Assembly (NCBI GenBank): GCA_026421105.1
Contig: JAPKDI010000035.1
Coordinates: forward strand, 1 to 9,493
Direction: 5' to 3'
DNA length: 9,493 nt
Source of the DNA: Alphaproteobacteria bacterium
Lineage (GTDB): Bacteria; Pseudomonadota; Alphaproteobacteria; SHVP01
Position 1 is the first letter of the stretch. Each line of letters begins with the position of its first letter. A program made the translations under genes and the position numbers. This document shows positions 1-9,493 of the stretch, piece after piece. Under the pieces are notes generated by a model, which worked only from the letters and a program-made list of their open reading frames with translations, was not told the origin of the DNA and did not search any database.

Positions 1-301
1 CCTTAATGCGTTGCTCTAAGTCACCACGCTTAAGGTCTTCAACCGGCACCGCTTCTTCCGTCATGACCGCGCAGCGATCACCGGTGATCTCGGCGAAACC
101 GCCATTGACGAAGATGCGGCGATCTTCGCCACCGCTGTTCTGCACTTCGAGAATACCGGGCCGGACCGTCGAGATCATCGGCTGATGCCCGAGCAGCACA
201 CCAAAGTCGCCCTCGGTCCCGGGGACGACGATCATGTCGACGTCCTCTGAGATCAGAAGGCGGTCAGGTGAGACCAGTTCAAATGCGATCTTGTCGGCCA
301 T
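1..301 (-). CDS. atpC: ATP synthase F1 epsilon subunit, N-terminal part (cut by window edge)
   Basis: Epsilon subunit of the F1 part of ATP synthase, a central-stalk protein that binds gamma and the c-ring and can inhibit ATP hydrolysis. The minus-strand frame begins MADKIAFELVSPDRLL and stays open to the window edge, giving 100 codons. The segment VPGTEGDFGVLLGHQPMIS (about residues 27-45) is the usual signature of the epsilon N-terminal beta-sandwich, and FVNGGFAEI (about 66-74) is also typical of the family. The C-terminal helical hairpin, which carries the inhibitory function, lies outside the window, so its presence cannot be judged. The ATG lies 9 bases after the atpD stop, with a GA-rich stretch at the end of atpD as the only ribosome-site candidate, so translation is probably coupled to atpD. 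It is the last visible gene of the F1 operon. Confidence 0.95.
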   Translation of the reverse strand, partial: MADKIAFELVSPDRLLISEDVDMIVVPGTEGDFGVLLGHQPMISTVRPGILEVQNSGGEDRRIFVNGGFAEITGDRCAVMTEEAVPVEDLKRGDLEQRIK

Positions 302-310
302 GGAAGCTGC

Positions 311-2643
<2,333 letters not shown>

Positions 2644-2655
2644 GCGGCGGTCGCC

Positions 2656-4745
<2,090 letters not shown>

Positions 4746-4753
4746 GTGGGACG

Positions 4754-4760
4754 CCCCTCC
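4754..4760 (-). promoter_or_regulatory. Ribosome-binding site that decides the atpH start
   Basis: On the minus strand this reads GGAGGGG, the strongest Shine-Dalgarno match upstream of atpH. It is 8 bases from an in-frame TTG at 4745 and 23 bases from the in-frame ATG at 4730. The spacing favours the TTG as the start codon. This is inferred from sequence alone. Confidence 0.6.
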
Positions 4761-4800
4761 AACGCTAGTGCGGTGGGTTAACCTATTGTTTTTCTTTGAC

Positions 4801-4827
4801 AAATTAGCGGCACGACGAGAGTGCCAA
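4801..4827 (-). promoter_or_regulatory. Candidate promoter for the atpHAGDC operon
   Basis: On the minus strand TTGGCAC (complement of 4821-4827) is followed after 12 bases by GCTAATTT (complement of 4801-4808). This resembles the alphaproteobacterial housekeeping pattern described in Caulobacter (TTGACGS, 10-14 bases, GCTANAWC), with some mismatches in each box. It would start transcription near 4790-4795, giving a leader of roughly 50 bases before the TTG start of atpH. The spacer and box edges form the inverted repeat described separately. Readthrough from priA is also possible, so this may not be the only promoter. Confidence 0.4.
4809..4825. repeat. Short inverted repeat over the candidate atp promoter
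   Basis: GGCAC and GTGCC form a perfect 5-base inverted repeat around a 7-base centre. It covers the spacer and part of the -35-like box of the candidate atpH promoter. It could be a regulator half-site pair or a weak hairpin, but an arm length of 5 in GC-rich DNA can arise by chance. Confidence 0.3.
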
Positions 4828-4882
4828 ACCGCTGTTTTCGGGCGAGATAACTAGCATACAGATTTCCAGCTTGCAACAGCGC

Positions 4883-4913
4883 TCCAGACGCCGAAAGGCG
4901 CAGAAAACCTGGA
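4883..4913 (-). terminator. Weak hairpin after priA, possible terminator or processing site
   Basis: An inner stem CGCC/GGCG closes a four-base loop (4889-4900), and an outer stem TCCAG/CTGGA (4883-4887 with 4909-4913) encloses it with an asymmetric internal loop. It lies 17-47 bases beyond the priA stop. It has no T-run after it on the minus strand, so it is not a standard intrinsic terminator. The rest of the gap between priA and atpH (4746-4929) holds the candidate promoter and no further gene that I can see. Confidence 0.25.
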
Positions 4914-4929
4914 AAATTTGGGCGGGATA

Positions 4930-7131
4930 TCAAAGAAAGCCATAGGGATCGACGTCAACCGCAACCCGAACCGCCCCCGGGACCCGGACTTTGGCCAGCC
5001 AATCCCGGATAATCGGCTGAACCGCAACACTTTTTTCGGCTTTGAGCAGCAGCCGGAAGCGAAATCGCCCGCGCAGCAGTGCCAGCGGGGCAGGCGCCGG
5101 ACCCAAAACCCGCACCTGTTGGTAGTGCGGGGCTGCGCGGCGCAGGGCTGCGGCGGTTTGACGCGCCGCAGCCTCAGACCGGCTTGAGACAATAAGGGCC
5201 ACAAGGCGCCCATAAGGTGGCATGTCGTGGTCACGCCGGGCGGTCAGTTCGCGGTCGATGAAATCCTGGCGTTGGCCCGAGGCCAAAGCGGTTAAAACTG
5301 GATGCTCGGGCAAATGAGATTGCAGAAAGACCCGGCCGGGGCGGCTCTCGCGCCCAGCACGACCCGCCACTTGGGACATCAGCTGGTAGGTCCGTTCGGC
5401 GGCGCGCAGATCACCACCGGCCAACCCAAGGTCAGCGTCGACCACGCCGACGAGGGTCAGCAGTGGAAAGTGGAAGCCCTTAGCGATCACCTGGGTGCCG
5501 ATCAGCAAATCGATTTCGTGATTCTCAATCGATGCAAGCATGGCTGCGGCGCGGGCGGGGCTTGTCAGGGTGTCGCTGGCGAGCACGGCGACCCGCGCCT
5601 CGGGGATGCGCTCGGCAACTTCTTCAGCGAGACGCTCAACGCCGGGGCCACAGGCCGCAAATTTTCCGGTCGCTTCGCACGACGGACAGGCCGTCGGCAC
5701 GGCCGTCGCATAGTCGCAATGATGGCAGCGTAGGCGGCTACTGTGACGATGCTCAACCAACCAGGCCTGGCAATTGGGGCATTGGAACCGGTGCCCGCAC
5801 GCGCGGCACAGCGTGAGGGGGGCGTAGCCCCGACGATTGAGAAACAACAACACCTGTTCGCCCGCCTCGATGGTGCGATGGACTTCTTGTTCCAACGTGG
5901 CTGAAATCCACTGGCCGGCCGGCAAATCCTCAGATCGCATGTCGACCACCGATAGGTCGGGCATCTGCGCACCACCGTGCCGCTCAGGGAGCATCACGTG
6001 GTGGAATTTATCGGCCGCAACATTGACCACCGTTTCGAGTGAGGGTGTGGCAGAGACTAGGACGACCGGACATTGCTCGAGCTGGCCGCGGACGATGGCC
6101 ATGTCGCGCGCGTTGTAGGCGACGCCCTCTTCTTGTTTAAACGACGGATCGTGCTCTTCATCCACAACGATCAAACCTAGATTTTCGAACGGTAGGAACA
6201 AAGCGGAGCGGGCGCCGACCAAGACGGGGACGCGGCCTTCCGACACCGCGCGCCAAACCCGGCGGCGCTCAGTGCGCGACAGTTCGGAGTGCCATTGGGC
6301 TGGCGCCACACCGAAGCGGTCGTGGAAGCGTTCTAACCACTGTGCGGTTAGCGCGATCTCCGGCAGTAAGACCAAGACGGCGCGATCGTGACGCAGCGCT
6401 TCGGCAACGGCATCGAAATAGACCGCGGTCTTACCCGAGCCGGTGACGCCTTCGAGCAGCACCGGCGAAAAGGTGCCTCGCGCAACACGGTCGGTGAGAT
6501 CCGCGGCAGCGGTGGATTGATCCGGCGACAGCGTTTGCCGGCCATGATCCGGTTGGGGAATGGCGAAGGGGCGCTCGGCCGGGACCTCACGCCCAACCAA
6601 GGCGCCCACGTCGGCAAGGCCCTTTATGACGCCGCTGCTAACCGCGGCCTGCTCGGCCAGTTCAGCGGACCGGCGGGGCACGTTGTCCCGAGCAACATCG
6701 AGAACCCGTTGGCGTGCCGGGGTCGTGCGCGGCGGCACGGTATCGCCCAGGATAAATACCTTTTCCAAAGGCGGCCGGTCGAACGCTTCGGGTGCTGACA
6801 TGGCCATACGGAGCACGCTACCGGGCGCCGAAACCGTGTATTCGGCGACCCAATCGATCAGGCGCCGAAGCGTGGCCGTGAATGGCCGCACCGGCATAAC
6901 GGCGCGCACCGACTTTAGTTTGGCGGGATCCATCTCGGTGTTGGCGGCTTCAGCGGTTTCCCATACAACGCCCGTGACCTCTCGGGTGCCGAGCGGCACA
7001 CGGACGACCGCACCGGGCCCAGCGTCGAGCGCTGGTGGCAGGATGTAGTCGTACGGCGCGCCAAGCGGTAGTGGGAGGAGAACTTTGACGCGACGCTGGC
7101 CGCCACCGGAACTGGTACCCGATTCATGCAT
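4930..7131 (-). CDS. priA: Primosomal protein N' (replication-restart helicase PriA)
   Basis: Superfamily 2 DNA helicase that recognises abandoned forks and D-loops and reloads the replisome. From the ATG at 7131 the product has 733 residues, nearly the same as E. coli PriA. The N-terminal 3'-end-binding domain includes LPLPLGAPYDYILP and VRVPLG. The helicase core has Walker A GVTGSGKT (228-235), the DEEH box (324-327), GTQVIAKGFHFP (545-556) and motif VI QVAGRAGR (587-594). Four complete Cys-x-x-Cys pairs (442/445, 451/454, 469/472, 482/485) form the zinc-binding insert. The C-terminal region with PPYGRL and VDVDPYGFL is typical. In-frame ATGs at 7170 and 7209 would lengthen the protein; the last would overlap the talC start, and no start has a clear ribosome-binding site. 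It is upstream of and co-directional with the atp operon. Confidence 0.97.
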   Translation of the reverse strand: MHESGTSSGGGQRRVKVLLPLPLGAPYDYILPPALDAGPGAVVRVPLGTREVTGVVWETAEAANTEMDPAKLKSVRAVMPVRPFTATLRRLIDWVAEYTVSAPGSVLRMAMSAPEAFDRPPLEKVFILGDTVPPRTTPARQRVLDVARDNVPRRSAELAEQAAVSSGVIKGLADVGALVGREVPAERPFAIPQPDHGRQTLSPDQSTAAADLTDRVARGTFSPVLLEGVTGSGKTAVYFDAVAEALRHDRAVLVLLPEIALTAQWLERFHDRFGVAPAQWHSELSRTERRRVWRAVSEGRVPVLVGARSALFLPFENLGLIVVDEEHDPSFKQEEGVAYNARDMAIVRGQLEQCPVVLVSATPSLETVVNVAADKFHHVMLPERHGGAQMPDLSVVDMRSEDLPAGQWISATLEQEVHRTIEAGEQVLLFLNRRGYAPLTLCRACGHRFQCPNCQAWLVEHRHSSRLRCHHCDYATAVPTACPSCEATGKFAACGPGVERLAEEVAERIPEARVAVLASDTLTSPARAAAMLASIENHEIDLLIGTQVIAKGFHFPLLTLVGVVDADLGLAGGDLRAAERTYQLMSQVAGRAGRESRPGRVFLQSHLPEHPVLTALASGQRQDFIDRELTARRDHDMPPYGRLVALIVSSRSEAAARQTAAALRRAAPHYQQVRVLGPAPAPLALLRGRFRFRLLLKAEKSVAVQPIIRDWLAKVRVPGAVRVAVDVDPYGFL

Positions 7132-7208
7132 GCGATACACTTTGGCAGGCGCACCTGACAACGCCAACATGGCACTGACGCGCAACCGGTACGGCACCAA
7201 AGGTTTCA
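7132..7208. promoter_or_regulatory. Divergent gap between priA and the transaldolase gene
   Basis: This 77-base gap must hold, or lie next to, the 5' signals of two divergent genes. I see AAAGG at 7199-7203, 5 bases before the talC ATG, which is a good ribosome-binding site. TTGGC at 7142-7146 and GCCAA at 7163-7167 form a weak inverted repeat. I could not pick a convincing -35/-10 pair on either strand. If priA starts further upstream (7170 or 7209), much of this gap is coding. Confidence 0.35.
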
Positions 7209-7862
7209 ATGCAGTTTTTTGTAGACACCGCCGACATCGACGACATTCGCGATCTGGCGGCGACGGGCCTTCTCGACGGGGTGACTACCAATCCATCCCT
7301 CGTAGCCAAGAGCGGTCGAGATTTCTTCGACGTTTTGAAAGACATTTGCGCGGTGGTTGACGGTCCGGTGAGCGCCGAAGTCACGGCGACCGGCCACGAA
7401 ACCATGGTGGCCCAGGGGCGCAAGCTCGCGGCGATAGCCAATAATATCGCCGTTAAGGTGCCCCTGACATGGGACGGCCTGAAAGCCTGTAAGGCGCTAC
7501 GCGCCGACGGTACGATGGTGAATGTCACGTTGTGTTTTTCGGCGGCCCAGGCCGTTTTGGCGGCGAAAGCCGGGGCGACGTTCATCTCCCCCTTCGTCGG
7601 CCGGTTGGACGACATAGGCCAGGATGGGATGGATTTGATCCAAGACATTCGCACCATCTACGACAACTACCCCGCGCTTGAGACGAAGATCCTCGTCGCC
7701 TCGATCCGCCACCCCACCCATGTATTGCAATCGGCGCTTATCGGCGCCGATGTGTGCACCGTGCCACCAGATGTGCTGCGCAAACTGGCCCAACATCCAT
7801 TGACCGACAAAGGCCTCGCGGCATTCCTTGCCGACTGGCAGGCAACCGGCCAGGACATCTAG
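7209..7862 (+). CDS. talC: TalC/MipB-type small transaldolase (fructose-6-phosphate aldolase family)
   Basis: Class I aldolase-fold enzyme of about 220 residues (217 here), acting on sugar phosphates in the cytosol. The family start [16 protein letters not shown] is present with Asp6, followed by GVTTNPSL (24-31) with the substrate-binding Asn28. The Schiff-base lysine is Lys83 in IAVKVPLTW, matching Lys85 of E. coli Fsa[10 protein letters not shown] (107-115) and [12 protein letters not shown] (126-137) complete the active site. Residue 129 is Phe, where FsaA has Tyr131; this is the transaldolase-like state, as in Bacillus-type TalC. I therefore infer transfer of dihydroxyacetone units in the pentose phosphate pathway rather than fructose-6-phosphate cleavage. 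AAAGG lies 5 bases before the ATG. It is the first gene of the rightward cluster and ends 11 bases before the DUF484 gene. Confidence 0.95.
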   Translation: MQFFVDTADIDDIRDLAATGLLDGVTTNPSLVAKSGRDFFDVLKDICAVVDGPVSAEVTATGHETMVAQGRKLAAIANNIAVKVPLTWDGLKACKALRADGTMVNVTLCFSAAQAVLAAKAGATFISPFVGRLDDIGQDGMDLIQDIRTIYDNYPALETKILVASIRHPTHVLQSALIGADVCTVPPDVLRKLAQHPLTDKGLAAFLADWQATGQDI

Positions 7863-7865
7863 GGG
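7861..7865 (+). promoter_or_regulatory. Ribosome-binding site that decides the DUF484 start
   Basis: AGGGG overlaps the talC stop codon and lies 8 bases before the in-frame TTG at 7874. No in-frame ATG occurs nearby: the only upstream one, at 7754, lies deep inside talC. The site therefore supports a TTG start. Confidence 0.55.
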
Positions 7866-7873
7866 CTACTTTT

Positions 7874-8569
7874 TTGGCGCGCTCAGAAACACCGACCCGC
7901 AAGCCCAAGACGCTGACCGCCAAGGACGTGGCGGCTCACCTGGCCGCGAACCCGACATTTCTGAATGAACACCCTGAACTCATCAAAGTTTTGGCGCCCC
8001 CGTCGCAGAACAAAGCCGACGGCGTGTTGGACATGCAGGCGTTCATGATCGAGCGGCTGCAGGGCGAGTTGCGCACCCTACAGTCGCGCCAAAGTGAGCT
8101 GCTGTCGGCGAGCCGGGTCAATCTGTCCAGCCAGGAACGTATCCATACGGCGGTCTTGGCCGTCATAGAGGCGCGCACCCTGGAAGACATTGGCCGCATC
8201 GTGGCGGAGGACTATCGATCTATTCTCGATGTCTCGACCTCCACGTTGTGCTTTGAAGAGACCGGTAAGAGTAGCCTGCACAATATTATCTCGCTTTCTC
8301 CAGGGACGATTGCCGAGATCATGGGCGACCGCCAGATCTTGTTGCGCCACGACATCAACGGTGACAAACGACTTTACGGCGACGACGCGGCCAAGGTGCG
8401 CTCGGACGCTCTTGTCCTCTTTGATGTTGGCAAGGACGGGTCAAGCGGCTTGTTGGCGCTAGGGAGCTACGAGCCGGATCGCTTCCACCCCGGGCAGGGC
8501 ACAGAATTTCTCGGGTTTATGGCACGGGCGATCACGGGATCGCTGCGCGCCGGACTCAATGCCGCATAG
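7874..8569 (+). CDS. DUF484 family protein (GAF-like), TTG start
   Basis: A conserved protein of unknown biochemical role, of the family that in E. coli (YigA) lies directly upstream of xerC. The 231-residue product starts at a TTG preceded by AGGGG at 8 bases. The N-terminal part has the family pattern VAAHLAANPTFLNEHPELI (19-37), followed by a likely coiled-coil helix (about 52-80, IERLQGELRTLQSRQSELL). The rest looks like a GAF-type domain, ending with GLLALGSYEPDRFHPGQG (192-209), the most conserved DUF484 segment. No signal peptide or membrane segment is seen, so it should be cytoplasmic. Its end overlaps xerC by 11 bases, which suggests coupled translation and a link to XerC, though the function is unproven. 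An upstream ATG at 7754 was rejected because it would overlap talC by over 100 bases and its added residues look like frame-shadow sequence. Confidence 0.9.
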   Translation: MARSETPTRKPKTLTAKDVAAHLAANPTFLNEHPELIKVLAPPSQNKADGVLDMQAFMIERLQGELRTLQSRQSELLSASRVNLSSQERIHTAVLAVIEARTLEDIGRIVAEDYRSILDVSTSTLCFEETGKSSLHNIISLSPGTIAEIMGDRQILLRHDINGDKRLYGDDAAKVRSDALVLFDVGKDGSSGLLALGSYEPDRFHPGQGTEFLGFMARAITGSLRAGLNAA

Positions 8570-9493
8570 CACGCCGACAGCGACCTGGTCGGCCGCCTCG
8601 GATGCTGCCGCCGCGGCTGACGGTTTCCTCGGATCGCTCGCCATCGAACGGCAATACTCACCACACACCGTTGCGGCCTATCACCGCGATCTCGAGTCGT
8701 TTTTCGCATTCGCACAGGAACATCTGGGCGCGCCGTTGAGCTTGGATGGCGCCAACGCGTTAGCAGTGTCTGATTTTCGCAGCTATTTGTCTAAACGACG
8801 CGGCGACGGCATCTCCGGGACGTCGTTAGGGCGCGCGCTTTCAGCGCTGCGCAGCTTCTTCCGTTATCTCGACAAGAACAATCTGGCCTCGAACCAAGCA
8901 ATACGCAGTGTCAAACGTCCCAAAACACCCCACTCTGTCCCCAAGCCCCTGAGTCCCGAGGCGGCATTGGCCAGCATCGACATGGTCGATGCGCTCGACG
9001 TGCTGCCTTGGATTGCGGCGCGGGATACATCGATTCTTACGTTGTTGTACGGCTGTGGCTTGCGCATCTCGGAAGCACTGGGGTTGCAGCGCGGCGACGT
9101 GCCGTTTCGTGATGCCATCCGTATTGTCGGCAAAGGCAATAAGGAGCGCGTCGTGCCGGTCTTGCCCGTCGTGGCTGAATCGGTTGAGGCGTATGTCGCC
9201 CTTTGCCCGTTCGTGATGACCGCCGACGGCCCGTTGTTTGTCGGCGTGCGTGGCAAGCGATTGAATGCGGGGGTGGTGCAGCGGCAAATGCGCCAAGTTC
9301 GCATTGCGCTGGGTTTGCCGGACACGGCAACCCCGCATGCGCTACGCCATAGCTTTGCCACCCACCTGCTGTCGAGTGGCGGTGACCTGCGGAGTATTCA
9401 AGAGCTTCTGGGACACGCATCCCTCTCGACCACGCAACGCTATACCGAAGTCGATACGGATCATTTGCAGCGCGTCTATCGCGAAAGCCATCC
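8559..9493 (+). CDS. xerC: Tyrosine recombinase XerC (3' end beyond window)
   Basis: Site-specific tyrosine recombinase that, with XerD, resolves chromosome dimers at dif near the terminus. The frame opens at ATG 8559 (MPHSTPTATWSAASDA) inside the end of the DUF484 gene and stays open to the window edge, giving 311 complete codons. The N-terminal SAM-like DNA-binding domain includes RQYSPHTVAAYHRDL (31-45). The full catalytic set is visible: Arg169 (CGLRISEAL), Lys192 (GKGNKER), His260 and Arg263 (HALRHSFATHLL), His286 (LGHASLSTT) and nucleophile Tyr295 (QRYT). Spacing of the last four matches E. coli XerD exactly. Only a few C-terminal residues are missing. I assign XerC rather than XerD from the DUF484 neighbour, as in E. 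coli; the sequence alone separates the paralogues less firmly. No transposon or integron features surround it, so it is not a mobile-element integrase. Confidence 0.93.
   Translation, partial: MPHSTPTATWSAASDAAAAADGFLGSLAIERQYSPHTVAAYHRDLESFFAFAQEHLGAPLSLDGANALAVSDFRSYLSKRRGDGISGTSLGRALSALRSFFRYLDKNNLASNQAIRSVKRPKTPHSVPKPLSPEAALASIDMVDALDVLPWIAARDTSILTLLYGCGLRISEALGLQRGDVPFRDAIRIVGKGNKERVVPVLPVVAESVEAYVALCPFVMTADGPLFVGVRGKRLNAGVVQRQMRQVRIALGLPDTATPHALRHSFATHLLSSGGDLRSIQELLGHASLSTTQRYTEVDTDHLQRVYRESH

Noticed and set aside
4746..4929. Possible small RNA or small gene in the priA-atpH gap
   Set aside because: I found no convincing short coding frame with a ribosome site, and the only structure is a weak hairpin. 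Promoter and leader functions explain the gap adequately.
6560..7048. A 162-codon open frame on the plus strand inside priA
   Set aside because: It is antisense to the conserved N-terminal half of priA; its Arg/Ser/Thr-rich composition is typical of a frame shadow.
7142..7167. TTGGC/GCCAA inverted repeat in the priA-talC gap as an operator
   Set aside because: The arms are only 5 bases with a 16-base spacer, which is likely by chance; noted in the gap entry but not called as a site.
7124..7657. A 177-codon minus-strand open frame opposite the transaldolase
   Set aside because: It overlaps the conserved talC frame and the priA start; no recognisable protein features.
8841..9338. Two overlapping 165-codon minus-strand open frames
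   Set aside because: Both are antisense to xerC, whose catalytic residues are all present in the plus-strand frame. The xerC frame has no stop before the window edge, so it is the real gene.
8559..9493. Tyrosine recombinase as a sign of a mobile element or integron
   Set aside because: The DUF484 neighbour, the XerC/D-like residue spacing, and the absence of attachment sites, tRNA or cargo genes fit the housekeeping XerC.

Overview
The window is about 9.5 kb of GC-rich chromosomal housekeeping DNA, most likely from an alphaproteobacterium. The main reasons are an F1-only ATP synthase operon (atpH-A-G-D-C) with no F0 genes beside it, the alpha-type gamma subunit, and the linkage of this operon to priA, a small transaldolase, a DUF484 gene and xerC. 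I cannot support a genus; a Rhodospirillales-like origin would be a guess.

Layout. Positions 1-4745 (minus strand, read right to left) hold atpH, atpA, atpG, atpD and the first 100 codons of atpC. The genes are tightly packed: TGATG stop/start overlap at atpH/atpA, then gaps of 12, 23 and 9 bases. Together they encode F1, the soluble catalytic part of ATP synthase (delta, alpha, gamma, beta, epsilon). Positions 4746-4929 are a non-coding gap with a plausible promoter for the F1 operon and a weak hairpin after priA. Positions 4930-7131 (minus) hold priA, the replication-restart helicase. Positions 7132-7208 are a short divergent gap.

Positions 7209-9493 (plus) hold a second gene cluster: a TalC-type transaldolase, a DUF484/GAF-like protein, and xerC, which overlaps the DUF484 gene by 11 bases and runs off the right edge. 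XerC resolves chromosome dimers and PriA restarts collapsed forks, so the centre and right of the window mix chromosome maintenance with sugar-phosphate metabolism, while the left is energy metabolism.

I found no mobile element, CRISPR array, tRNA, rRNA or accessory system, and nothing that looks like an undescribed system. The points most worth a second look are modest: a Phe rather than Tyr at a reaction-determining site of the transaldolase, two probable TTG starts (atpH and DUF484), and the promoter and inverted repeat upstream of atpH.
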